Positions 1 through 6,581 of a stretch of DNA of 20,349 nt are shown in pieces (position 1 is the stretch's first letter; each line of letters opens with the position of its first letter). Origin of the DNA: JBBRWV01 sp038248985. GTDB lineage: Bacteria > Planctomycetota > Phycisphaerae > WQYP01. Below the pieces are notes generated by a model. It was not told the DNA's origin and searched no databases. It worked only from the letters and a program-made list of their open reading frames with translations. The position numbers and the translations under genes are program-made. The DNA lies in the NCBI GenBank assembly GCA_038248985.1, contig JBBRWV010000067.1:1-20349 (forward strand), in the 5' to 3' direction.

Positions 1-33
1 CGGCTCGTATCGTCCTTGAAACTTATTCGCCAT
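1..33 (-). CDS. 5' end of an unidentified gene, cut by window edge
   Basis: On the minus strand an ATG at 33-31 opens a frame that runs off the window: M-A-N-K-F-Q-G-R-Y-E-P. An AAGGAGG Shine-Dalgarno (plus-strand positions 41-47) sits 7 nt before the ATG, the best ribosome binding site in the window, and is the main reason for calling a gene. Eleven residues are too few to assign a family. The gene would be divergent from gatC with about 225 bp between the two starts. The opposite reading, an 18-codon C-terminal remnant on the plus strand ending at TAA 58-60, cannot be excluded, but nothing else supports it. Confidence 0.55.
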   Translation of the reverse strand, partial: MANKFQGRYEP

Positions 34-163
34 CCTAAGGCCTCCTTGCCCGCGTCGTAATTAGTCCTTTCAATGCATCGAACCACAGGCCCCTCTGACA
101 TGATATTATTTGACATTTATTGATGCGCCGGCCCTTAGGCGATGTTTTTTACGAGCAATGCGG

Positions 164-203
164 CGTGCGAGCCGTTGACCAAAAAGTAGATAAGACGTAC
201 AAA
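164..203 (+). promoter_or_regulatory. candidate promoter(s) for gatC
   Basis: TTGACC at 175-180 matches the sigma70 -35 box at 5 of 6 positions and lies 17 bp before TACAAA at 198-203 (4 of 6 to TATAAT). A second possible pair in the same stretch is CGTGCG at 164-169 and TAGATA at 187-192, also 17 bp apart. No other part of the gap upstream of gatC has a better pair. The start point (about 200-210) would lie at or inside the hairpin at 201-224. Promoter rules in this phylum are poorly known, so this is a weak call. Confidence 0.3.
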
Positions 204-227
204 CGAGGTGTCAAAGCCTCGTTTTTT
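201..227 (+). terminator. hairpin with T-tract upstream of gatC (terminator or attenuator)
   Basis: Arms AAACGAGG (201-208) and CCTCGTTT (217-224) are perfect complements with an 8-nt loop, and the distal arm runs into a T-tract (222-227). That is the shape of an intrinsic terminator for plus-strand transcription. No plus-strand gene is visible upstream, so it would end readthrough, end a short unannotated RNA, or act as a leader attenuator for gatC if transcription starts upstream of it. Minus-strand transcripts would get no proper U-tract. Confidence 0.5.
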
Positions 228-259
228 GTTGCGCGGGGCGTGGAAAAGGAAAATTGAAC

Positions 260-580
260 ATGGGCGAATCGACGGAACGGTTGGACGATGAGCAGGTGCG
301 GCATGTGGCGAAGCTGGCGCGGCTGAAGCTGTCGGATGCGGATGTGCATCGATATGCGGAGCAGTTGACGGGGGTGTTGGGGTATGTGGCGCAGTTGAAG
401 GAAGTGAATGTGGCGGGGGTGGAGCCGATGGCGCATCCGCTGCCGCTGAAGAATGTTTTGCGGGGTGACGTGGTGAAGCCGGGATTGACGACGGAGCAGG
501 TTTTGGCGAATGCGCCGAGCCGGGATGGGGCGTTTTTTACGGTGCCGAAGGTATTGGATAACGGATTGGGTGGAGGATGA
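260..580 (+). CDS. gatC: Asp/Glu-tRNA amidotransferase subunit C (GatC)
   Basis: Small subunit of the GatCAB amidotransferase, which converts Glu-tRNA(Gln) and/or Asp-tRNA(Asn) to Gln-tRNA and Asn-tRNA in the cytosol; GatC wraps around and stabilises the GatA-GatB pair. The 106-residue product has the usual family length. It shows the N-terminal helix segment VRHVAKLARLKLSD and the C-terminal family motifs GVEPMAHPLPLKNVLRGD and APSRDGAFFTVPKVL. The start is ATG 260, because AAGGA (246-250) lies 9 nt before it; an in-frame TTG at 254 would be only 3 nt from that site. First gene of a plus-strand series that also holds gatA and gatB, separated by other genes. Assignment is secure. Confidence 0.95.
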   Translation: MGESTERLDDEQVRHVAKLARLKLSDADVHRYAEQLTGVLGYVAQLKEVNVAGVEPMAHPLPLKNVLRGDVVKPGLTTEQVLANAPSRDGAFFTVPKVLDNGLGGG

Positions 581-660
581 GGCGCGGGGGATGGGCTACA
601 CTGATAGAAATTGAAATGTGACATAAGAGAACTGAACAACGCAGAATTGGAGATTGAATT

Positions 661-1290
661 ATGAAACGGAAGATGATGTTGATAGCGGGCGGGGTGCTGG
701 CGGTGATCGCGGGATGCGGGACGACGGGGAGCGAGTTGGCGGAGCAGCAGAAGATTGAGCGGCCGCAGTGGGGTGATGAGGTGATTGTGCGGGAGCCGAC
801 GACGCGGGAGGTGTCGATAGGGAAAGAGGCGGTGGATGGGCAGAGTGCGACGACGCGGGCGGGGGTGTTGAGCCCGGTGATGCCGGTGATGGAGGAGGCG
901 GCGGTGATGGGGACGTGGGATTACACGACGCCGCGGAGTGTGTCGCGGATCAGTCGATCGACGAATGAGTATGAGCAGGCGAGTTTGTATGTGGGGAAGC
1001 CGGGGGGGACGGACCAGCCGTTTTTGGTGATCACGACGGGGGAGGGAGTGAAGAGTCTGGTGGAGGGTGCGGAGGAGGAGTATGGGGTGGAGGGGACGCG
1101 GGTGTATTTGCTGAATGGTCAGGAATGCAAGGAGACGACGGGGCATACGAAGACGAAGCAGGTGTTTTGCGAGTTGCTGGTGTCGCACGGGGGGAAGGTG
1201 CGGCTTCATGCGATGGCGGTGGCGAAGAATGAGGAGCAGCGGAAGCTGGCGCTGGAGATCATGGCATCGATCAAGTGGACGGCGAAGTGA
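661..1290 (+). CDS. unknown lipoprotein in the gat cluster
   Basis: A 209-residue protein of no family I recognise. The N-terminus is a clear lipoprotein signal: MKRKMM, a hydrophobic stretch, and lipobox IAGC with the lipidated cysteine at residue 19, so the mature protein should be anchored in a membrane and face the periplasm. Residues 20-80 look extended and low in structure (Thr, Pro, Glu rich). Residues 82-209 look like a compact alpha/beta domain with two further cysteines (156 and 170) that could pair. GGAG at 649-652 lies 8 nt before the ATG. It sits 80 bp after gatC and 59 bp before gatA, an unexpected place for an envelope protein. A link with amidotransferase function is not implied. 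Confidence 0.8.
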   Translation: MKRKMMLIAGGVLAVIAGCGTTGSELAEQQKIERPQWGDEVIVREPTTREVSIGKEAVDGQSATTRAGVLSPVMPVMEEAAVMGTWDYTTPRSVSRISRSTNEYEQASLYVGKPGGTDQPFLVITTGEGVKSLVEGAEEEYGVEGTRVYLLNGQECKETTGHTKTKQVFCELLVSHGGKVRLHAMAVAKNEEQRKLALEIMASIKWTAK

Positions 1291-1349
1291 GGTGGTAATG
1301 GGGGTGGGGGTTGGATTGCGTTGGATTTTGAGATGGATGGGATTTTTTG

Positions 1350-2825
1350 ATGAGTTCGAATGGGTTGTCGGGACTGACGGCGCGGGAATTGCGGGACAAG
1401 ATTGCGGGGGGCGAGGTGACAAGCCGGGCGGCGACGGAGCATGTGTTGAGTGCGGTGGCGCGGTTGAACGGGGAGTTGCATGCGTTTAACTCCGTGCTGG
1501 GGGAGCGGGCGCTGGCGCAGGCGGATAAGGTGGATGCGGCGCGGAAGCGGGGGGAGAAGTTGGGGTTGGTGGGCGGGGTGCCGATCAGCATTAAGGACAA
1601 CATGTGTACGCCGTTTGGGACGACGACGTGTTCGAGCAAGATGTTGAAGGATTTTCATTCGCCGTACATGGCGACGGTGGTGGAGAAGTTGGAGGGGGCG
1701 GGTGCGGTGATTATTGGGAAGACGAATCTGGATGAGTTTGCGATGGGGAGTTCGACGGAGAATTCGGCATTTGGTCCGAGCAAGAATCCGTGGGATGTGA
1801 CGCGGGTGCCGGGGGGATCGAGCGGGGGAGCGGCGGCGGCGTGCGCGGCGCGGCTGGGGTATGGGGGATTGGGATCGGACACGGGGGGATCGATTCGGCA
1901 GCCAGCGGCGTTGTGCGGGATTGTGGGGTTGAAGCCGACGTATGGATTGGTGAGCCGGTATGGGTTGATAGCGTTTGCGAGTTCGCTGGATCAGATTGGT
2001 CCGATGACGTTGAGCGTCGAGGATGCGGCGTTATTTTTGCAGGTGATCGCAGGGCATGATGAGAAGGATTCGACGAGTTGGCCGGAGGCGGTGCCGGATT
2101 ATTTGGGGGAGTTGAACACGCCGTTGAAGGGGTTGCGGATTGGGTTGCCGCGGGAATATTTTGAGGTGGAGGGGATTGAGCCGGAGGTGAAGGCGGCGGT
2201 GCAGGGGGCGATTGACTGGTACAAGTCGCAGGGGGCGAGCGTGGTGGAGGTGTCGTTGCCGCACACGAAGTATGGGATTGCGGCGTATTACATTATTGCG
2301 CCGGCGGAGGCGTCATCGAATTTGGCGCGTTATGACGGGGTGCATTACGGGCATCGGACGGCGAAACCGGAGGGGTTGATTGATTTGTATGCGGCGAGCC
2401 GGGGTGAAGGGTTTGGGGCGGAGGTGAAGCGGCGAATCATGCTGGGGACGTATGCGTTGTCGGCGGGTTATTCGGCGCAGTTTTATTTGCAGGCGCAGAA
2501 GGTGCGGGCGCTGATCAAGAAGGATTTTGATGATGCGTTCAAGGTGTGCGATGTGATTGCGTGCCCGACTTCGCCGAGCGTGGCGTTTAAGTTTGGGAGC
2601 AAAGGTGATGATCCGTTGCAGATGTATTTGTGCGATGTGTTCACGGTGACGTGCAACATTGCGGGGATCGCGGGGTTGAGTTTGCCGTGCGGGTTTTCGC
2701 AGGATTTGCCGGTGGGGTTGCAGTTGCTGGGGCCGGAGTTCAGTGAGAAGACGCTGCTGCGTGTGGGGCGGCAGTACGAGGTGGCGCATGAGTGGGGGAA
2801 GAGGAAGCCGGGGTTGAGCGCGTGA
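1350..2825 (+). CDS. gatA: Asp/Glu-tRNA amidotransferase subunit A (GatA)
   Basis: Amidase subunit of GatCAB; it hydrolyses glutamine and the ammonia passes to GatB for transamidation of mischarged tRNA. The product is 491 residues, normal for GatA. The amidase-signature Ser-cisSer-Lys triad is complete: Lys82 in SIKDN, cis-Ser157 in PGGSSGG, and nucleophile Ser181 in GSDTGGSIRQPA; the spacing matches the Staphylococcus enzyme (Lys79, Ser154, Ser178). The flanking motif GLKPTYGLVSRYGLIAFASS is also present. I chose ATG 1350 over the TTG at 1347. No convincing Shine-Dalgarno precedes it, only a G-rich GATGGATGGG, so initiation may rely on other features. Assignment is secure. Confidence 0.97.
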   Translation: MSSNGLSGLTARELRDKIAGGEVTSRAATEHVLSAVARLNGELHAFNSVLGERALAQADKVDAARKRGEKLGLVGGVPISIKDNMCTPFGTTTCSSKMLKDFHSPYMATVVEKLEGAGAVIIGKTNLDEFAMGSSTENSAFGPSKNPWDVTRVPGGSSGGAAAACAARLGYGGLGSDTGGSIRQPAALCGIVGLKPTYGLVSRYGLIAFASSLDQIGPMTLSVEDAALFLQVIAGHDEKDSTSWPEAVPDYLGELNTPLKGLRIGLPREYFEVEGIEPEVKAAVQGAIDWYKSQGASVVEVSLPHTKYGIAAYYIIAPAEASSNLARYDGVHYGHRTAKPEGLIDLYAASRGEGFGAEVKRRIMLGTYALSAGYSAQFYLQAQKVRALIKKDFDDAFKVCDVIACPTSPSVAFKFGSKGDDPLQMYLCDVFTVTCNIAGIAGLSLPCGFSQDLPVGLQLLGPEFSEKTLLRVGRQYEVAHEWGKRKPGLSA

Positions 2826-2839
2826 AGGGAGGTAAATGG

Positions 2840-2863
2840 CCCTGGTGACCGGGGGGTTCTTTT
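2840..2863 (+). terminator. possible weak terminator after gatA
   Basis: CCCTGG (2840-2845) can pair with CCGGGG (2849-2854), with one T-G wobble and a 3-nt loop. After two unpaired G residues comes TTCTTTT (2857-2863). It starts 14 bp after the gatA stop, and a new promoter candidate follows about 60 bp later, so a transcript end here makes sense. The loop is tight and the T-tract interrupted, so the call is tentative. Confidence 0.4.
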
Positions 2864-2924
2864 ATTCGGGTGGGGCGCATGGGGTGGAGTATGGACACGC
2901 GAAGGGAGGGATTGCGAGGTGACG

Positions 2925-2953
2925 CGTGCCGTGGGGAAGGAGGGGAGTATTAT
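2925..2953 (+). promoter_or_regulatory. candidate promoter upstream of the SEC-C gene
   Basis: TATTAT at 2948-2953 is a 5-of-6 match to the -10 consensus. It is preceded, 17 bp upstream, by CGTGCC (2925-2930). Almost the same block (CGCGTGCC, G-rich spacer, TATTATTGGG) occurs upstream of the GNAT gene at 4012-4047. The predicted start is near 2960, giving a leader of about 65 nt. A second -10-like hexamer, TAGGAT at 2993-2998, lies closer to the gene and could serve instead. Confidence 0.4.
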
Positions 2954-3024
2954 TGGGAGGTGATGGGGCGTTTTCTTTCTGGAAGAGTGGGGTAGGATAG
3001 GCATTTTTAGCGTGCGAGGATTTG

Positions 3025-3990
3025 ATGGAAGCGGTTGATTTTTCGGTGTTTGAGGATGTTTCGAAGGAAGTGCCGTTTGAGCGATTGGATGCGATCGTGG
3101 AGGCGGCGGTTGCGGATGAGGGGGTGATTGTTGAGCTGATCGATCTTCTGGAATTGCTGTATGCGGATGATCCTTATGCGAAGGAATTGTTCAGCCCGGC
3201 GTATTTGCCGTATGTGCTGACGGCGGTGGGGCTGCGGTCATCGGGGGAGCATCGGCAGGAGATAGTGGATACGTTGCTGGCAGAGTTGATGGAGAGGTCT
3301 TGGGTGGAAGACGAAGGGATGGGGGATTACCTGGAGAATTGCCTGCGGCATTTTTCAGTGAACGAGTATGCGGGGTTGATTTTTGGGGCGATGGAAATAG
3401 AGGAGGAGTACTTGGTCAAGGAGGAGGGGATCGTGTTGTGGAGTTTATTGGATCGGGTGCATGTCGAGGGGACGGAAGAGAATCAGAGGAAGATGTGCGA
3501 ATTGGCGATGGAGGCCATTCGCCGCGCACTTGAAGAGAGGGGCGAGTCGAACGGGGAATGGGCGGGGTATCGGCTGGCGGAGATGCGTCATGCGGAGGCG
3601 CTGCCGATATTACGGAGCCTGCTGGAGAAGATGCGAAGCGACGCAACGACTTTATATGACAATATCAGCGCAAACGGCATTGCGGAGTGCATTGACATTT
3701 TGGAGCGAAAGCAGGAGCCGTATCCACCGCGTGAGGTGCCGCCATTGCGGGCGATGGCGGAGAACGAGCGTGAGCTTTACGAAGAGTGGTACCGGAAGAA
3801 TGCGGAAGAGAAAAGACAGAGGGTCTGGGAAAGCCAGGAGATGAAAGCGCGGGTGGAAGGGCAAGTATTGGATAAGGCGGGGGAATATCAACAGCGGGCG
3901 GAGCCGATTCGAGCGGACGAAAAGATCGGGCGGAATGAGCCGTGTCCTTGTGGGAGCGGGAAGAAGTATAAGAAATGTTGCGGGGGGTGA
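3025..3990 (+). CDS. alpha-helical protein with C-terminal SEC-C zinc motif
   Basis: A 321-residue acidic, almost entirely helical protein of unknown function. The end carries a canonical SEC-C motif, RNEPCPCGSGKKYKKCC, with zinc ligands Cys307, Cys309, Cys318 and Cys319. This is the module known from the SecA C-terminus and from many otherwise unrelated proteins, where it binds zinc and can contact SecB or the ribosome. Residues 1-230 look like a helical-repeat (HEAT-like) scaffold; a DUF1186-type protein is a possible match that I could not test. A charged Glu/Arg-rich helix (about 245-300) links it to the zinc tail. ATG 3025 was preferred to TTG 3022; GAGGA at 3016-3020 is close (4 nt). 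It is cytosolic, with no signal peptide, and lies between gatA and gatB. Confidence 0.85.
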   Translation: MEAVDFSVFEDVSKEVPFERLDAIVEAAVADEGVIVELIDLLELLYADDPYAKELFSPAYLPYVLTAVGLRSSGEHRQEIVDTLLAELMERSWVEDEGMGDYLENCLRHFSVNEYAGLIFGAMEIEEEYLVKEEGIVLWSLLDRVHVEGTEENQRKMCELAMEAIRRALEERGESNGEWAGYRLAEMRHAEALPILRSLLEKMRSDATTLYDNISANGIAECIDILERKQEPYPPREVPPLRAMAENERELYEEWYRKNAEEKRQRVWESQEMKARVEGQVLDKAGEYQQRAEPIRADEKIGRNEPCPCGSGKKYKKCCGG

Positions 3991-4013
3991 GGCGAGGCCG
4001 GACGAAGGCAGCG

Positions 4014-4049
4014 CGTGCCTTGGGGGGATGGGGGGCGTATTATTGGGGG
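4014..4049 (+). promoter_or_regulatory. candidate leaderless promoter of the GNAT gene
   Basis: TATTAT at 4038-4043 lies exactly 6 nt before the ATG at 4050, with CGTGCC (4014-4019) 18 bp upstream of it. Transcription starting 7 nt after the -10 box would begin on the A of the start codon. No Shine-Dalgarno is present, only TGGGGG between the hexamer and the ATG, which agrees with leaderless initiation. The element begins just after the SEC-C gene stop (3988-3990). Inference from spacing only. Confidence 0.4.
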
Positions 4050-4880
4050 ATGACGCGATTTAACTTGCCGGTATTTAAGGGTGTTCCCGTAGTGCAGACG
4101 GCGCAGGGGCTGATTCATCGGACGCTGAATGCGCAGGCGTCGATTGATGGGACGATTGGGGAGACGGTGACGCTGGATTTTGGGTTGGCGATTGTGGCGC
4201 CGGATGTGCCGCGGGTGTGGATGGCGAATCGGCTGGCGGATGTTTCGTTTAGGGAGGGGGAGGACGTGGAGGCGGCGTGGGGGCAGGTGGAGGCGTTGTA
4301 TGCGGCGAGGCAGGCGACGTGCTACAAGTGGACGTTGGCGGCGGGAAATGAGCGGGGGGAGGCGAAGGAATTTTTGGCGGAACGGGGATGGGTGCGGATG
4401 GTGCGAAGGTTTTATCATTTACAGCAGATCAATCAGATGCCGGTGCGGAGCGATCTGACGTTGATACCGTTGCGGGCGAGTTTTGAGAAGTTGGGGGAGT
4501 TGGAGATGGCGAATTTTATCGCGGCGGGGTTTGGGGAGGAGGAGGATCGGCGGCAGATGTTGGAGGCGGCGGTGCGGCGGTTGGATGATCCGCATCTGGA
4601 CGGGTTCTTGGCGCTTGAGGGGACGGAGGCGGTGGGACGGATACAGCTTTTTACGGATGGGGACCTGGGGTATATCGCGGATTTGGATATTCATCCGGGG
4701 CATCGACGGAAGGGGGTGGGGGCGACGCTGCTGATGCAGGCGTTTGATTTGGCGGCGCGCTCGCGACATCGGTATGTGACGCTGTACACGGATGAGGACA
4801 ATGCGGGGGCGATTGGGCTGTATGAGAGGATAGGGTTTGTGAACATCGGGACGGCGGATACTTATCGGCGGCCGGGGTAA
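4050..4880 (+). CDS. GNAT-family N-acetyltransferase
   Basis: A 276-residue cytosolic acetyltransferase of unknown substrate. The C-terminal half (about 130-276) is a full GNAT domain: strand YIADLDIHP, then acetyl-CoA pyrophosphate loop R219-R-K-G-V-G224, the helix ATLLMQAFDLA, strand YVTLYTDEDN, and the late motif AGAIGLYERIGF. The N-terminal 125 residues are probably a degenerate second GNAT fold, as in tandem GNAT proteins such as the mycothiol synthase type, but only the C-terminal site looks competent. A frame extension back to 3975 exists, but its product is Arg/Gly-rich junk overlapping the SEC-C gene; ATG 4050 begins where conserved-looking sequence begins. It is followed by gatB after 83 bp. 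Confidence 0.88.
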   Translation: MTRFNLPVFKGVPVVQTAQGLIHRTLNAQASIDGTIGETVTLDFGLAIVAPDVPRVWMANRLADVSFREGEDVEAAWGQVEALYAARQATCYKWTLAAGNERGEAKEFLAERGWVRMVRRFYHLQQINQMPVRSDLTLIPLRASFEKLGELEMANFIAAGFGEEEDRRQMLEAAVRRLDDPHLDGFLALEGTEAVGRIQLFTDGDLGYIADLDIHPGHRRKGVGATLLMQAFDLAARSRHRYVTLYTDEDNAGAIGLYERIGFVNIGTADTYRRPG

Positions 4881-4963
4881 AGGCTCGCTTGAGGGGTGCG
4901 GGTGAGTTAAATTACGGCAACTTGAGAAGTGCGAGATTTTACCTGATTGCTGGATGATGGATT

Positions 4964-6463
4964 ATGACGATTGCCGCGGACGTGCAGTACAGAGTGTTGA
5001 TCGGGATGGAGATCCACGTGCAGTTGGGGACGCGGACGAAGATGTTTACGAGCGTGGGGAACGGGGCGCATCCGGATCATTACAACAGTGCGCCGAATAC
5101 GCTGGTGGATCCGGTTATTTTGGGATTGCCGGGGGTATTGCCGGTGATCAACAAGCGGGCGGTGGAGATGGCGATGATGGTGGGGTTGTCATTGGGGTGC
5201 AAGATTGCGGAGTTTACGAAGTGGGACCGGAAGAGTTATTACTATCCGGATTTGCCGAAGAATTACCAGATTTCGCAATATGATTTGCCGTTGTGCGGGG
5301 AGGGGGCGATTGAGCTGCCGTTGAGTGATGGGAGTTACAAGACGGTGCGGATCAAGCGGGCGCATTTGGAGGAGGATGCGGGGAAGTTGTTGCATGAGGG
5401 TCATGCGGAGTTTTCGCAAGTGGATTTGAACCGGGCAGGGACGCCGCTGCTGGAGATTGTGACGGAGCCGGATTTGACGACGCCGGAGGAGGCGCGGTTG
5501 TTTGGGGAGGAGTTGCGGCGGATTTGCCGGTATCTGGGAGTGAGCCAGGGGATCATGCAGCAGGGGCACATGCGATTTGAACCGAACATTAATTTGCACA
5601 TCACGCACAAGGGGAAGGTGTTCAAGACGCCGATCACGGAGTGTAAGAACTTGAATAGTTTTCGGGCGGTGGAGCGGGCATGCGCGTATGAGATTCAGCG
5701 GCAGCTTGCGGAATGGCATGCGGGGGGGCAGGTGCAGCAGAAGATGGGGAAGAGCACGCGCGGGTGGGACGATGACAAGGGGGTGACGGTGATGCAGCGG
5801 GAGAAGGAGGAGGCGGATGATTATCGCTATTTTCCGGACCCGGACCTGGTGCCGGTGACGGTGAGCGAGGCGTGGCGGGAGGCGGTGCGGAGCGAGGTGG
5901 TGGAGACGCCGATACCGCGGCGGAAAAGGTATGAGAAGGATTACGGGTTGTCGGCGAAGGAGGCGATGGCGCTGGTGGATGAGCGGCCGATTGCGGAGTT
6001 GTTTGAGGCGACGATTGCGCAGGGGGCGAGCCCGCGGCGGGTGGTGAACATACTTTTGCAGAAGGCGGCGATGGTGGCGAACGAGCGGGGGGTGCTGATT
6101 TCGGAGTTACCGGTGACGGCGGAGCAATATGCGCTGCTGGCGAAGCTGGTGGATGACGGGACGATCAGTGCGAGCGCGGGGAGCACGGTGTTTGATGAGC
6201 TGCTGGCGAAGCCGGGGAGCGATCCGAAGGGGGCGGCGGAGAAGCTGGGGGTGCTGCAGGTAAGAGATGCGGGGGCGACGGAGAAGTGGGTGGACGAGGC
6301 GCTGGCGGCGAACGCGAAGGCGGTGGAGACGTACAAGACGAATCAGAAGAAGAAGGATGCGTCGCTGGGATTTTTGCGTGGGGCGGTGATGAAGGCGAGC
6401 GCAGGGAAGGCGGACCCGAAGATGGTGGGGGAATTGCTGGAGAAGAAGTTGAATGCGGGATAA
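4964..6463 (+). CDS. gatB: Asp/Glu-tRNA amidotransferase subunit B (GatB)
   Basis: The tRNA-binding and kinase/transamidase subunit of GatCAB: it phosphorylates the mischarged Glu or Asp and exchanges it with ammonia from GatA. The product is 499 residues, slightly longer than most (about 475-480). Diagnostic stretches are IGMEIHVQL at the start, the PET112 signature LPKNYQISQYDLPLC, HLEEDAGK, DLNRAGTPLLEIVTEPD, and KEEADDYRYFPDPDL. The C-terminal YqeY-like tail ends in FLRGAVMKASAGKADPKMV, which contacts tRNA in the family. The start is ATG 4964; the upstream sequence is GGATGATGGATT, with no real Shine-Dalgarno, as also at gatA. With gatC and gatA in the same window the complex is complete. 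Confidence 0.97.
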   Translation: MTIAADVQYRVLIGMEIHVQLGTRTKMFTSVGNGAHPDHYNSAPNTLVDPVILGLPGVLPVINKRAVEMAMMVGLSLGCKIAEFTKWDRKSYYYPDLPKNYQISQYDLPLCGEGAIELPLSDGSYKTVRIKRAHLEEDAGKLLHEGHAEFSQVDLNRAGTPLLEIVTEPDLTTPEEARLFGEELRRICRYLGVSQGIMQQGHMRFEPNINLHITHKGKVFKTPITECKNLNSFRAVERACAYEIQRQLAEWHAGGQVQQKMGKSTRGWDDDKGVTVMQREKEEADDYRYFPDPDLVPVTVSEAWREAVRSEVVETPIPRRKRYEKDYGLSAKEAMALVDERPIAELFEATIAQGASPRRVVNILLQKAAMVANERGVLISELPVTAEQYALLAKLVDDGTISASAGSTVFDELLAKPGSDPKGAAEKLGVLQVRDAGATEKWVDEALAANAKAVETYKTNQKKKDASLGFLRGAVMKASAGKADPKMVGELLEKKLNAG

Positions 6464-6581
6464 TCATGAAGAGTTTGGCCGCGCATTCTGGCGCAAAGAT
6501 GTGATAGTTTCTGACCGATAATCTAAATGCAGTCGCGGGTTCTTCATCGCGCGATGCGGTCTCACTTGAGGTATTTACAGA

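Noticed and set aside
110..138. TTGACA at 110-115 as a plus-strand promoter
   Set aside because: The hexamer is perfect but 17 bp downstream stands CCTTAG, not a -10 box, and no suitable hexamer occurs at 16 or 18 bp.
100..260. Replication origin or DnaA box cluster
   Set aside because: No TTATNCACA-type 9-mer is present; only a short AT-rich patch.
211..1422. 403-residue minus-strand open frame
   Set aside because: It lies opposite gatC and the lipoprotein gene, and its product is Arg/His/Pro-rich without any motif. The G-rich strand removes stop codons and creates such frames.
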